A DNA stretch of 64,000 nucleotides, from assembly GCA_037576195.1 (NCBI GenBank), contig CM075103.1, positions 6,820,001-6,884,000 of the forward strand, read 5' to 3'. The translations under genes were made by a program, and so were the position numbers. The DNA comes from Phytoseiulus persimilis (lineage: Eukaryota > Arthropoda > Arachnida > Mesostigmata > Phytoseiidae). Shown one piece after another: positions 12,317 through 25,125 of this stretch (the first letter of the stretch is position 1; every line of letters begins with the position of its first letter). Under the pieces are notes generated by a model. That model saw only the letters and a list, made by a program, of their open reading frames with translations, ran no database searches and was not told where the DNA came from.

Positions 12317-15300
12317 AGAGAATAGCTCATTCGCTCCATCATCGGATCACTCTCCTTTTGCAATAGATGGCAATGGTCGGATGCTCTCCGGGATTCCTTC
12401 CAATCGGAGCACGATTCCCTCACGAGCCTCCATTCCTGGCGGTCAGGTACGGAGGCACTCGTGTTGCATCACAAAACCTACGGGTGGGTACCCGACGTCC
12501 AGAACACTGAACCCCATCGCTGTGGTCACTGGATGGCTCTCGGTCGTTACCCCGGACAAACGAGTTTTTTCGGAATTAACGCCTCTCAGTGGCTCAGACA
12601 CGAACTGGATTGCCACGAAAACACTGGATACCAGGACATGACTGAGACTGTCTACTATCGGTGTGATCTCAATATAAGAAGGGATCGAGAAAGTCTCCAT
12701 GGATGTCTTTGCTCTGGGCCTCAGGTGAGTTCTCATTCAGTGCCCTCCGACGTGTCCGCCGCGGGCTCGGATACAGAGTAACAAACGTTTCTTCGAAGTT
12801 TTAAGCTATCGGCCACAGCCCTTCCACCGATGGTCGAACCCTTCGCGGCGAAGCGACCGCTTCAGGGAGTTCCGATTATTACGCGGAGTACCAAAGGGCC
12901 CGGCCTCTAGAATCGACGAAACGCTGTCATACATTGGGTTCAGGTCCGGGGAGGACTTTCAGAGTACGTGATAAAATCTATCCCAAACAGAACCCGCAGC
13001 CCGCCGTACATCGATATTGGCGATGCGATCAATTAATCCGCGATCATGAGAACCCGCAAGATCCACTTCTGGAGCTTGGACACGTCTGGATGATATAAAT
13101 CTCCTGGAGCCGAGCAATACATTCAAATATCCTATTCATGTGATTCCAGCTGATGTCTCCGGGCTCGCTGGAAGGTGGGTCGAAAGGTGGGTCGGTTTCG
13201 AGTCGTCATTATGGGCGGAACAGCGACAGTTAACACGATCACGCGTCTCAATATAGAAGCAACGATAACTCGTCTGTTGCTCTCTTGCTGTTCCACTGCG
13301 TTAAGCTTCGCATTGGATATGCGTCATTTCTACGAATGATCGGTTCGCTCTGGGGAGAAGACACGAAGTACGGTGAAGTCGGAAATAAAGGAACCCAAGA
13401 ACAGTTCTTCTCTGAAGGGCACACGCGCGCGCGGTGTTTCATCGGCAAGTCGGCTCGCGTTCACACATGCAGCGCGCGTCTACTTGAAATGCGGGAATAT
13501 TCAAATGACCGCCGCGGAGCTGGCGATTCATCGGCATGTCATGGGAAGACGACAGCAATGAAGACTGATGGCGGAGCGATGGTTTCTCATCTCGGGTCGA
13601 TGGAGACTGAATGCTCCCCGAATAACAGCCTTCAAATTGAGGCATTCTGGTCAAAAAACCTCAATATTTACTCGACACCGAGAAAGAGGACACCAAATTA
13701 GTTGCACGGGATTCGTGGGACAACAAGGATCTCCAAAAAACTTCACTCAAGCGATTCCATGATGATATTCATAGTTTTCTGAAGGAAGCGTGATTTCTCG
13801 TTCCGAATTTCCTATTCTCGTTTCAGCTCTCGAACGACACCAAGCGCGACTCTTCAGCTCATTTCGTGTTCGCACGATTAACTTCTCAAGTCTCACTTAC
13901 CTTCAGAAATCCGTTTTGTTCTCGATTTTTTCTCCGCGTACCATTTGAACTTCGGCGGCGATTGAGTTCTCTTGGTGGGGGATTTTTCGAGCCGAATCAT
14001 ATACGTCTCTCTTCCGCTCAACATGATCCGTCCTCACAGCAAAGCGAGAAGAGATCAGCGGCCTCATTTCACGAGAGCCGGATCTTAGCGAGGAGTAACG
14101 TTCCGCCCGTTTTCATGAGGCTCCAATGAGGGTTTTATTGAATCTCGCCACACGACAACTCCTGATCCCAAGCCAAAATAGGAAAAAAATGTGGACGTGG
14201 ATTGGAAAGCTTCCGACCGATTTGCTCTTTTGTTGGCGCTCAATCGCCCTTCCCGCGCTCAGTCAGACGACAAGGAGACCGACGATGACATCGAGTGAGG
14301 CTCCGAACGGTTCGGTCACTGTAAAAGGCCCCATCATCAACGGATCCTCGGTCCGTGGGCCCATTCGTTGCGTTGTGGGCGTTGGGCTTGTAAGGGGAGG
14401 ACGCAGTGCCAAGGAGAGCAAGACACTCGATGATTCTTCGACCGTTCGAGCGAACAGGCTGAAACCGAGTTTGCCTGGCTGCCCGGCCTTGCCAGGGAAT
14501 GAAGCAACGAGCGAACAACGGGTACTGCGCAAGAATGACTGTTCGCGGTGAGAAGTTTGTGTTCCCTCCCTCGATGACGCTCGTTCATCCGACACCATTG
14601 ATCATTTCTGATCATTGGAGGCAAGCTTCTTTGGTCCGTTTTCCTCTCGCTCCGATCGCAGCTGGGGTTTGAACTTCCCGTGACGATCGAGTCGACAGGG
14701 AGGGGAGGCGAGAGCGGGTGAGAATATCGTTTGATTCGCGCACGACAGTATTCTCTCCATGAGGTATAAGCTGGGTCTTCGTTCCATCTGATTCAGATGA
14801 GCACATTCTTTTCGATTGCTTCATCGCATCGTCGATATCCTTATGTCCAGCATGCAAGTCCTGAGATGGATTGTAGCCGTGCCGCGGAATTTAATGATGG
14901 CTGGCATGAGGCTGGTCGTTCTCAGCTAGTCAGGGTTCTCCTTCCGGGCATCCCGCATGTCCTGTCAGACCGTGCAGGACTCAGCAATCTCATGAATAGT
15001 TCCACCATACGCTCATTATGCATACGCCGAGCGGCTCTCAATATTTGAGCCGATAAATGCCGCAGCCGAAAGAGGGCAGTTTCTCCGATTCATCGAACTC
15101 CAGCTGCTGAGACATTCGGAACGAGCAATCGGGAACACTTCCCAGAATCGTCGGAGGAACCTCACCACGATCCGAGCTGTCAACAGCGAACCTCTCATTT
15201 GTGAATTCGTCCGAGTTCCAAGTCTCGACGGACTCTGCATGGGAGTGATCTTCGCGATGAGGGACTGGGATTTTAAGCGGGGATTTCCATTTGCGGTGGA

Positions 15301-18300
15301 CTTTCTAATGGTGAACAGCTCGGAGGAAGTCGCAGAAGGTTCATTCGCGACCGCGGCTGAAGGATCGTCGGGTTTCCAGAATCGGTGAGAGACACCATTG
15401 AAAATATTAGTCGGACTCCCTCTCGTACTCCCAGTCAACCAGACTCGGCACCCAGACTCTATTCTACGGATGCTTAGCCATCGATTACGTCACATATGCC
15501 GCCGCATGTCTTGAGGGAACCTTATTCTCGGTTCTCGTGTTTCGTGGCTCAAGTATGGACAGAATGCCATCAATTTTTGTGCGGACCACATCTCTCACTC
15601 CAACGAGCTGTTCGAGGCACGATGGAGTCGTCGATTTTCTCAGACAGGGGAGTAATCGAATGTTCTGCGTACCGCTCACTGCGGAAGAGCCCGAGTGAGA
15701 TGGCCGAGATCAAGATCTCCGTGTTCGTCAAACTCCCGATTCGGAGAAGGCAGGTGACGAAGAGCTCCTAGATGCCCTTTCCCACGCCGAAGGCGGCTTT
15801 CAATGTTCCCATTTCCCGAATTCGCTCCGGTAATCTATATTGGTCCGAGGGAGATATTTTCAGAGTGGAGCGAGGAAAACGAGAACCGTAACACCCAAGC
15901 TAAGCGCGAGATATATACAGTTGACCCCCTTCACACACTTCTTTTTCCGCGGTCCATCGAGCGCGGTTTTTGCAGCGATGCGATAAGAACATCTGGAACT
16001 CAAAGGATCCAAGGGCGCTACCAAACCACCGGTCTGGACCCCGGAGTCCGATGGCTCGGCTGAACCTAGACCTTGCAGCAGTTTTTAGCCGCGGCTCGAA
16101 AACCGCAATAAATTTCGGTTGATTAACCGCGAACCGGCAAGTGTCCGGTTCAGCAAATCGGAGGCGAGTATTCGCTCTTTTGGTAACAGGAGGAGGACCG
16201 GGGCCTCTTCTCGAACGATGGCGGAAAGTCCGACAATCTCGAACAAAGATACCGAACGTATTCCGATCTGCTTCCAGTTCAAAATCTCGGGATATTCTTG
16301 TCAATTGACAATGATGTCTAGTGCCCCTCTTCGGTTGAACATCACGCAGATGAGATCGTCCAGCAAGCGGCTAGGGGCAGGTAGGTCGTGCCCCCCTCAG
16401 AAGTTCGGGAACAACTGATGCAAAGCCAGGATAAATACGCGTACTACGAATCGCGGCGAATCAGAATATGGGACTCTGCTTCGGGAAACGGAGAGGAGTG
16501 CCGAGAGGCGGAAAAGCTTGTAGCTGTGCATTAAGCTGAGCAAAGGATCGAACTGCTTCAACGGTTGTTCATGCAAGATCTTGAGGAGGAAAGTCCACGA
16601 GCGTCTCCAGTTCGTCACTACCTCGTTCGTAGAACCTCGAGGACGAAGAAGAGACGGATTTCAATTGATGAATGCTTTGTCAAGAACTGCAAGTCCGATC
16701 GCTGTCAGATATTCCGTCAACTCGTGTGTTCAGGCGGAGCTTCATCGTGTTGCCTAAGGTTTCGCATCCCGGGCACATAGAGCATAATCGCCTGAATAGC
16801 CTCTCGTGATCTTATAATGAGAATAGATACATCATTTCTCTATTCCCCGCTTAATCGGATCGTCCGCTCAATCGGATCAGGATGGTCTGGTCCCGATGTG
16901 AACCGATGAAGCGTAGTCCACTGTATCTTGAGCATTCAACCAGCGCTTGTGAGCCCATTATGAATGCTCCCGAATATCACCGCTGATCGCGAGAATAAGA
17001 TGTGAAATTCAAAGTGGGCGAATTTTGTGGTGGGGCGGTCCGCCTTGGGCATCAAGGCTGCAGGGGCATCAGGATGCCACTGACAGTGGCAGAAACGCGC
17101 CGTCTGATCACTCACGAAATGAGCGTTCGGAACGACGTCCGCACTGTCAAATAACTTCAATCGTCTCCTGATAAGTCTGGAAGGGAAAGCTCGAGAGCCG
17201 AGCTCTCTTCTTCGCAAACCTGTGGTCTCAGAACAGCGAGCGCATGCGCGCACCGAATCACGATCTTCCGTACGCAACATTGAAGAACTCATCTTGGAAA
17301 CCCTCACACCGCTCACCCCGCGAGAAAGTTTGTCCATAGCCCCGCTAGTAGTTCCGTCATAACGCAACTGGGTTGAATAGTTAACCTGGTCGTTTCGGGG
17401 AGCTTAAGAAATTCGTAGCGACGGATGCCATAACAAGTTCTCGTGGTTTGACAGTTCAGAGCGTGGAAGCTTTCGCAATCGAATACCTCGTTCGATTTCT
17501 GACGCGATTCCCATAGAAGTTATCGTGAATCTCCTGCGGATATGATCGCATCAACCGACGGTTTCTCCACGATCTCTCGATTTTGTGGTCGTCTCATGAG
17601 TACAAGAATAATCAGATTCCGTGGTCTCCCTTGCGTATTGTGGCTTCATCTCATCCATATATATGGATATGGAATACATTGGTATCATGCTGTTACATCA
17701 TCTGAGATAGAAGTTCCGCGAGCCCGCACGGGGCATCAGACCGGAGGTCCGCCCCGGGCATCGTCGACGGTCGGTACGCTACTGGCCAGGGGCCGTCTTG
17801 GCTCTTAATTAACTACAAATACATAAACGATGTCGTGGAAGATCGACGCGTTTTGAACTGGCTCACCTCGCATCACATCTGATAAGGCTTTGTGTTGTTC
17901 AACTTCCCGATAGGAATCATTCATTTGAGCTTGAAACTTCGAAATTGACCAATTGCGGTTAATGTCGGTTTATGGCCGCTGATTCAGGATTCGGGTTTGC
18001 GATTGAGTGCAAACCGCGCTTACCGCGGACTGAGGTTTCCTGCAATGTCTAGCTGAAACCTTGCTTGTGGGTTCGGGAGCGCCAAGCCAGACAGCGCTTG
18101 TGGCGGCGCCCAAGACAAGGAAAAACTCGAACGACGCGACTGCAAATCACTCATGAGACGCTCGCCTGTTTTGAAAGAAGGAACCGTTGAAAAAACACAA
18201 GGAGTCACTGCGACGACCGAAGACAAAAAGACCTGTAGGCTGGGGACTTCAACGTGGAGAATCACTCGTCTCCAGGAGAGACGAATACGGAACGGGATCT

Positions 18301-18515
18301 CATGCGTTGGCTTTCCGATGAAATGTGCTGCTAAACATCCAGAGAATAGCTCCAGAATACTCGCTGTGAGTCACAGAATGAGTTCAAGCTGGGCCAAAGA
18401 CGCGACAAATAGTCTCACGGAAAAGTCTCACATGTCGCAAACGATTCAAAATTAGATAATCGCTCTTTTATGAAACTAGATTCGGGGAAAGAATCCAGGA
18501 GCGGAGGGTGGAAGC
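12317..18515. other. Unassigned, gene-poor sequence
   Basis: No gene family, repeat copy or RNA gene was recognised in this 6-kb stretch. A 190-codon plus-strand frame (12,069-12,641) crosses its left end, contains the TC microsatellite, and is within the chance range. A consensus-like splice donor (CAG|GTGAGT, 12,722-12,730) follows a short ATG frame starting at 12,699 with a TATAAG 20-odd bases upstream, but no matching second exon was found. CCATATATATGG near 17,655 is a simple palindrome. Confidence 0.35.
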
Positions 18516-18675
18516 CAAATATTTTCGAATCGCTTGTTACAGCACGTCTGACGATCAGATGAGCAAGATACTGCGCTGGGTGGAAGTCGGTGGATCCCAT
18601 ATTCTCGAATCTTTCTTTCTCGAGTCGAATCTTCCGCCCATTCCATGGAAGCGGAGGTGGATCTGCTGAGGAGCT

Positions 18676-18765
18676 GACACAGTTGATGCCGCAGAAGACT
18701 GCCCACACACATTCTGCGACCGACGTGGAGATCGCCACGAAACACTGGCCCATGTGATCCTCGGA
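18676..18765 (+). pseudogene. Possible Cys/His motif of a retrotransposon relic
   Basis: In the plus frame reading through TGC at 18,700, the translation gives C-x4-C-x10-H-x5-C with E-T-L-A-H-V-I-L-G-C at the end. Many non-LTR (LINE) polyproteins end with a related C-x2-C...E-T-x-x-H-x-x-x-x-C module after the reverse transcriptase. Here the first Cys spacing is unusual and a stop lies just upstream. It sits in the extra sequence between blocks X1 and Y1. It could equally be coincidence. Confidence 0.25.
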
Positions 18766-19098
18766 TGCAATGAATCATGCTACACCGATGATAATCTGGC
18801 TGCTCTCTCCGACCAGTGAGCTGGATCATAAATTGGTGGATACGACCAAGAGTGTCTTTTCGGAGCATGGGAACGCAACGAGAACGCGACTGAATCAGAA
18901 GGTTGTTTTGTGAATGCACGAGTCATATCCAAAGAACCATGAAAATAGAATCTGACAATCTCAATATGAACGAGAATGAGTTCGAATTCACCCGAAAATG
19001 GCTTTGAAACAATTCATCGACGTTGTTCAACACAGGAAAAGTATGAGATTGTCGAAAAGAGTCTGTTCGAGCTTCTTCAGTTCATAAAGAAGTACGGG

Positions 19099-19316
19099 CT
19101 CGATATTTTTGTAGCAAACCTGACCGTGTGCTTGCGACTTTCCTTGACATTGGCGATGAGCTCTGCTAGTATGAGGAAATGCCCCCGAAGTTCAAGCTTA
19201 TCAAGTCCTTTCTGCGCCAAAGTATGAGTCAGTTGCGTTTGTGGAATTTCGCGACCCTCTCCATGGAGAACAAGCTTCGTAGTAGAATCGCCATGAAAGG
19301 AGCGTTACATGAATTC
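19099..19316 (-). pseudogene. Minus-strand protein segment in block Y, copy 1
   Basis: Read on the minus strand, this segment and 19,785-19,985 align as protein in the same frame. Both read E-G/D-x-x-E-I-x-Q-T-x-L-T, then L-A/G-E-L-I-A-N-V, then R-K-x-T-x-R-F-x-T-x-I-S-S-P. The length differences between them are whole codons. Frame conservation across two diverged copies is evidence that this was once coding. Copy 1 has an in-frame TAA near its beginning, after the peptide EFM, so it is at least partly broken. I do not recognise the family; given the setting it is probably a transposon protein fragment. Confidence 0.45.
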
Positions 19317-19784
19317 GCAACCTTCAGACCTGGGAAGATCGGACCCTGAGGTACATTATGCAGTCCGGAATCGCGACGGAAATGAAGTAGTATACTCTCA
19401 ACATTCCGCACCAAAGTTCTGGCATCTTTCACTCATGTTCGTCCGCACAAGGTCACGCACACGAGCTTTTTGACTTCCCTGGAGATGAGGGGGGAAGCAT
19501 CCTCGGAATCTCCGAGCTCTGCCCTGAACGGCTCTTCGCCTGGCTACGCCCCTGCAAATAAATCTGTATAGTCGGTGACAGCACGCCAGACGTGTCACAT
19601 GCCGATCAGATGAGCCCGACACAGTGATACTCGGATATCGGTGGCTACCACACCAGCGTGGTCGGATATTTCGTCTATTTCGCTGAAGCGGGGCTGAATT
19701 TGCAAAGGAGCTGACACAGTGCAAGGAAAGGGATGCAAATGTCGAAAGGAGTCTTCTTCAGCATCCGCACTTCTTAATGAACTA

Positions 19785-19985
19785 CGGGCTCGATATTTGT
19801 GTGACGAACCTGATCGTTTGCTTGCGAACTTCCCCGACGTTTGCGATAAGCTCTCCTAGCAATGGGGATTTTTTTCGAAAATGAAGCTGATCTGCTCTCA
19901 AGAATGGGTCGGTGAGATGGGTTTGTGAAATCTCGTGATCCTCTCCATTGAGGACGACATGATAGAAGCTTTGCATGAATTTGCA
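19785..19985 (-). pseudogene. Minus-strand protein segment in block Y, copy 2
   Basis: This is the partner of the copy-1 segment at 19,099-19,316. Here the frame is open from an ATG (peptide MQSFYHVVLNGEDHEI) through L-G-E-L-I-A-N-V to T-Q-I-S-S-P, 64 codons before it leaves the conserved block. It keeps the conserved ELIANV core and the R-K-x-T-x-R-F stretch. The 20,061-20,363 insertion separates it from block Z, which lies upstream on this strand. A stand-alone function is not implied; it may be a fragment of a longer protein. No family was recognised. Confidence 0.4.
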
Positions 19986-20535
19986 ACTTCAAAGTTCAGC
20001 GGATCGGACCCTCAAGTACATTATTAAGTTTTGAAACGCGATGGAAATGAAATAATATGTATTGTCGCGTCACTTGATCCTGGTAGGCCTCTACAGAGGG
20101 CGCACTGGAAGCTTGGAGAGACGTCTGCTCTCAACGTCAATACGCGCTTGCGTGGCGGTCGAGAGAGACCGGGAAATGGTGAACTCTGAAAGTCGATTCT
20201 TCAATTTGAGGTGTTTAGTGTTCCACTATTCCTTCTATCCTGCGGCTCGACTTCGTGCCCTCTCCCATTTGGAACCGTGAATAAATCCAGATAAGATATC
20301 TTCAATTCAAGTGCGAATCGATCGAGTCCTTCCTGGTCACCGAACCTATAGAAGATCAACTTGTAAATATACTGTCAACATTCCGTACCAAAGTTCCGGC
20401 ATCATTCTCTCATATTCGGCAGCACGAGGCCACGCACGAGAGCTTTTTGAGTTCCCTGAAAGTGAGGGGGGCGGCATCCTCGGAATCTCCAACTTCTGCC
20501 CCGAGCGGCACTACGCCTAGCTACGCCCCTGCATA

Positions 20536-22378
20536 CACCCCGATATTAAGAGCAGGAATTCGATTACGCAGCCGTGCGCCGAGTAGCTTACGAAAAAAAC
20601 AAGCTCCTCATCGGCAGACAAGCGCAAAGAAACCGAATGTGGGATGTTCAAGCTTTTGACGGGCCGTGCGAATTGAATCGGCTTTTGATCGAGCTGGCGA
20701 AGCTTCCAAATCGATTCATAAGGGCCGACTCGGGATGAAGACCAACTGAGGAATTGCTAGGCGGTCGAGACAGGAGCTCGCCATGTCCATTCTGGCCGAA
20801 GCACTTGCGAGGGCCTGAGCTCGTTCAAGAATGAGATGGGAGCTGAGTGATTGCGGAGTAACCACCATTTCCGCCTCGCTACTCACGATACGCGGCCGCT
20901 GCTTATTCCGCTCGTCATTCGATCCCGAAAACTCGGATAGGTTCATTCTGGGTGTCTCCGCTACAACGTGGGAAAGGGAATCCAGGATGCCGGTATGTGG
21001 GATATGAAAAGACTGTCTGAGACTTAGTGCCTATGTGGTCTCGGTCAACCTTCCTTGAATGAGCATATCATGGAAGATATAGCAGAAATCCAGATAGACT
21101 CATCGCGCACTCGCTGGGTTGCCACGCAATCAGGCCCTGGAAACTTTGGTCAAAGCCGGATAAATCTAGCAGACTATCAGATTGAGGGAGAGCGTGGTCC
21201 AAGCTATCTCGAATCTTACCGCAAAGCACCAGATCGGGTGGGGGAACTCAGAATAAGCAACATTCGCGTTCGCTTTCCTCCGTCAGACCTGTCGTTCCTG
21301 AGTTACAGGTCAAACTGCAGGAGTGGCCTCACCCACTTCTTCCGATGACGCATGGACAATTCAGATCGGCAAGCCGTCGAACGGCAACTGCCCCCGATGA
21401 AAATTCCCGTCCTTCTTTCCGAGGAGTGTGCGGACCCGGATGACACACTCAGACACCGGCAGCGTTCCGTCTCCAAGTCTCGGCGGCGGATGGAACGTAC
21501 GGGACGAAAAACAATCGGTGTCCGGAAAGCGCGCAGACCCTTCCATCGAACTTGGCAATCCGTCCAAAGGTCAGGTAGAATTCCGGAGAGAAATCCTGAA
21601 CTCTCTCTGGACGGATCTTGCACTTTTTCAGAATGCGCGAACGGTTCCATCTGGGCAGCGTCAACACCCAAACCGATTCTCGGGATTGAGGAAGGAAGCA
21701 TGGCCCGGTTAACGAGCTCTACGGCGCTTTTTAATCCTCGAAGATCCGTCGCGACCATGACGTGGACGAATGCACATGAAAGAACCCGCGGTATCCAGTA
21801 GCGTATCGGCCTTCGGCGGTACCCGGGTTAGTCACGTGGTTCGAATGAGCCTGCTCGAGTATCCTCGATTACAACTGCTTGATCCAGTTGCGTTCTCACA
21901 ATACCACTGACACACTTACAGTAACCTAGCGAGGTTGTGGGAGACTCAAAATTTTCAAACCGGTTCAACGAAGGCTTTCCACGATGAGTCAACGAATGTT
22001 GCGTTCGGAAGGTCGAGATCCTGTACGCGCATGCGTCTTTACATTCTGGAGCCCTGCGAGGGAGGAGACATTTTCATTCAAACGATGAGGGAAGGCAGAT
22101 GCGAACATACAGATCACCTCACAGAGCGCTTCTCCTACAGAGCCTTGATACCCGGCGGGAAGCTGACGGTTCGACCCCCGTCACTGAAGTACCAGCCTAC
22201 CGGTCGCGGCTCTACTCCGCGAAGGTCCTCATTTGGTGGACGCTGGAGGCACCAGGCAGAGTGGAAGGGTAGCTTGACCCCATTTAGGGCACCTGACACA
22301 GCACGCAAGACGGACACGTTCAGCAGAAGCCGGCACATGAACATTCGGGCAGACAGCATTGGAGGTAGCCTGGGGTAG
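20536..22378. other. Unassigned sequence
   Basis: No gene was recognised. Around 21,303-21,801 several overlapping frames of 90-151 codons are open on both strands. This shows local depletion of stop codons, but no frame carries a motif I know. Confidence 0.35.
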
Positions 22379-22590
22379 AGTAGTTATTAGGGGCGAGGGC
22401 TGACTCCCGCTCCCGTGGTAACGAAGAAATGCCGAAGCAGTTCCGGCCATGGGTGGCGGACCTCCACCCGAATAGTGGAGGTTGGGGAGACACTGGGTTT
22501 TTAGTGGGTATGCGACTCCCAGAGTACCGAGCGGGGCTGTGGCTCGGTCTGCATGACGCATTTTTAGTCCTGATCCACGACAAAAAAAAA
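22379..22590 (+). mobile_element. LINE-like 3' end with A tail
   Basis: The segment resembles the 3' untranslated end of arthropod non-LTR retrotransposons of the R1 type in general style. It is a GC-rich stretch with TTTTTAGTGGGTATGCGAC, then CTCCCAGAGTACC, then a GCTCGG / GCATGACGC stretch, closing with CACGAC followed by nine A at 22,582-22,590. Untranslated ends are poorly conserved, so this is recognition by style, not by protein. No reverse-transcriptase frame was found upstream, so the copy would be 5'-truncated, as LINE copies usually are. Confidence 0.35.
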
Positions 22591-22959
22591 GAGGGAGCTT
22601 GACCGGGCTCGGGACCTCCCGCAGCCCCAGGACGCGAACACGAGACGTCTGTCGAGGTTCAAACGTTTATTGGAAAGGAGTTCTTTGCGCGATGGCTTCC
22701 CTGTTGGGTTTGTCCCAAAACTGATCGTTCTCAGAACCTTCTTGTGCAACGAGATCGACAGAAGCAAGGGAACAGTTTCCTTCATTGATCGACGGAGCAC
22801 TAGTTAGAAGAACGCAGAGGCTCATTCAGTTTCGAAGATTCATCACCACACGCGACTACGCTAAATCAACTCCATGGAGTGCGACAGATGTTCGGGTACT
22901 CGAACGTCGCCCTTCTTTCTCTCTCCTTGAGAAATCTGCGCTCTTTTTCTTCATGCTCG

Positions 22960-23450
22960 CAGAGGATGACGGGGAGCGGAGGGGGACAAAATTTCCAGGG
23001 AAGGCTCGTCAGGGCTGCTGACACAGGGACAGACAATAAAATTCCCGGGGAAGGATGGAATACCCGATGGGCGGCGGAAGACGGAAGCGGTTGAACGACG
23101 GAGAGAGGAAAGAGGAAGATAACTTGGGTGAACAGTAGATGGCGGAACTTGGCGCGCAAGGGGGCTTGAGGGAAAGGAGACACAGAGAGCGGAAGAACAA
23201 GTTTGTGCCAAGCAAGGAACGCTCAGGGAAAGCGGGCCGTTCGAGGAGGATGACGGCTTTAGGAGAAACCTCTCTTCCACAGGACTCAATTAGACTTCTG
23301 TTCATCTTCGCCGTTTTCCCGGAAGAAAATGAATCGTTCCTCATGACACTCCGAGTGACGGACGGCCGACCGACCGCGCGACTGGACGAGCGCGAGCGTT
23401 TGAGATTTTCTCGGAAAATGGGGGGGGGGGGGGGGAGGGAGGGGCTGGGA
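22960..23450 (+). other. Purine-rich strand with a 15-G run
   Basis: The plus strand is markedly G+A rich for about 450 bases. Two local near-duplicates are present (AAAATTTCCAGGGAAGG and AAAATTCCCGGGGAAGG, about 50 bases apart). A run of about 15 G follows at 23,420-23,434, then GAGGGAGGGG. This could form a triplex or G-quadruplex. The 179-codon minus-strand frame here is a low-complexity S/P/R product and is not called as a gene. Confidence 0.5.
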
Positions 23451-24845
23451 TAACGAAGAGAAACATAAACTCCCACGGTCGGCACGACAGCAGCGACACG
23501 TTGTTCCAGTTTGGCTGATGACTCCCCCAGAGCTGTTTTCGTCCTCACCGTCGAGCTGCTTCAAGAGTTCATACATTTCTGAGGAACCAACTCAAGTGGA
23601 GGCCACATCAGGTCTTGTGAGAGTTTCGTCTCCGCTTCGGGTTTGATTCAACTCGGTTTCATCTCGTCCAACGAATCAACACCTACCGAATTTATTCTGC
23701 ACGCAAAACTCCGCGACGAGCTAGGATGCGGGAGTCTCAACTGACGTAACGACAAGAATCCTATGCTAATGAGATCTCTGGAGGACGAACTCGGCATGTT
23801 GCGTAGACCCCTCCGGAACGCACGTCTTGAAAACCCTCACCGAGACTGCTCCCGGTAGGATGCACCGAAGCCTTCCGGGTCCAGCATTCTAATTTCGAGC
23901 ACTCCAGACTCGAGAGACCGCGAACTTGTTCGAGCATTGCATGACGTGGGTTTTATGAGGACTATTCTCCGAGGAAGGATGTGGTGATCCTTTCCGACAG
24001 TTGATACTCTCATTAGAAGGATCATCCCTACCCGCCAGAGGAGGCCTCAGATCAAGGTTCTTAGGAATCAGGCCGCCACAAAACCTACCACATGGGCCCA
24101 CGAATCATATCCGAAACCAAGAACATCCTCGAGACTGGCGTCAGGAGAGGTGAAAAGCCTCTCGATCAACTCGCGTCACTGTGAACGCAGTCACGGCTTG
24201 AGAACCATCGTGGATACACGTAGGTCGACCCGAAAGCATGGAGTGTGCGACAAAGTTGGTCTGCGCGACAGACTTCCTTCCAGAATCGAATCCATCTGAG
24301 ACTCGAACCATTATGTGAAGAGCCTGCCGTGCGTCCATACTGAATGTCTAAATCGAAACAGCTGCTAAATGATCATCAACAGAGCACGGGCATAATTTCA
24401 TCCAGTACTTGGCACTGATTCAGGCGTGATTGCTCCTCTGACGTCCAAATGGAAGAAGCCTATTCGGGGTCCGTGGAAAGGAACGAAACGAAAAATATCT
24501 CGGAGCATGCCCTTGGGTAACCATTTGAAGTGATTGAACCTGGTTCAATATTGAACTCACGCAGCGTCCATCTCTCTGCTCGAACCTCAATTCTCATCTT
24601 GATGCGAGTGTCACATCACACTGGCATCAACCTGAGCTGACCGAGCCGAACTTTTTCCAATTTCTCTACAACCCGAACAAATCTTGGAAAGTGGAGTTGA
24701 GTGAACCTGAACGAGCTTCTTGAGTGGGTCGCTTCGACATCTTGTCCGGGGAAATTCGAGCCAGAGCTCAACGACCAAGACCTAGCGGGAGAGCCTGACC
24801 GCGGGCCCTCCGCGAGTCATCGAGTTCTGCTGGAAGCCGGATAGT
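23451..24845. other. Unassigned sequence
   Basis: No gene or repeat was recognised up to the left end of the inverted-repeat element. TAGT at 24,842-24,845 abuts that element and recurs at its right end (34,073-34,076), so it may be a target-site duplication. Confidence 0.4.
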
Positions 24846-24846
24846 A

Positions 24847-25120
24847 CAGGGTGGCCAGTTTTAGTCGGGAATTTTCGAGCCCTTACTTGTTTTGTCCATA
24901 ACTCTCCCAGTATTTTGAATTTCCTTCGAAAATCAAGAAGTGATAGAGGATATCGGGTTGGTCATTTTCTGCAAAATTTGAATGGATATGATGAGAATTT
25001 CGGGTCAGAAAATGGTTTTGAAAATGACCCATTTCCGTCGATGTCTCTCTGAAAGTTATCGTGAAAACGTAAATATTCAGCCGGCCGGGCTCGTACGGGC
25101 CGCGTTGGACGCGCGAAAGG
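24847..25120 (+). repeat. Left terminal inverted repeat
   Basis: This is about 274 bp and matches 33,836-34,070 in inverted orientation. Landmarks inward are CAGGGTGGCCAG, GGGAATTTTCGAG, a CATAACT..C stretch, GGTTTTGAAAATGACCC (25,014-25,030) and CGCGTTGGACGCGCGAAAGG (25,101-25,120). An internal indel accounts for the length difference between the arms. The arms are clearly diverged, so the insertion is not recent. Confidence 0.8.
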
Positions 25121-25125
25121 CATTC

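Larger units (their letters stand above)
18520..20535 (-). repeat. Diverged tandem duplication of a three-part unit (X-Y-Z)
   Basis: Three blocks recur in the same order and orientation. Block X is at about 18,520-18,690 and 19,573-19,722 (both contain GATCAGATGAGC and end AGGAGCTGACACAGT). Block Y is at 19,042-19,387 and 19,733-20,060 (both contain TACGGGCTCGATAT). Block Z is at 19,388-19,560 and 20,364-20,535 (both contain CATCCTCGGAATCTCC). Copy 1 carries about 350 extra bases between X and Y. Copy 2 carries about 300 extra bases between Y and Z (20,061-20,363). The ancestral unit was therefore roughly 650-700 bp, duplicated head to tail, then each copy took its own insertion. On the minus strand Z contains the GGGGCGTAGC[C/T]AGG word common at animal transposon ends, so this is probably transposon-derived. 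Confidence 0.75.

Noticed and set aside
12069-12641. 190-codon plus frame as a gene
   Set aside because: It runs through a TC microsatellite (Ser-Leu run) and has no recognisable domain; about this length is expected once by chance in the window.
12699-12730. First coding exon with TATA-like box and CAG|GTGAGT donor
   Set aside because: The TATA-like word is too close to the ATG for a normal start site, and no matching second exon was found.
22130-22200. tRNA-like GGTTCGACCCC box
   Set aside because: No A box, no acceptor stem and no cloverleaf around it.
23009-23548. 179-codon minus frame as a gene
   Set aside because: The product follows from the pyrimidine-rich strand and a C run (Pro/Ser/Leu low complexity).
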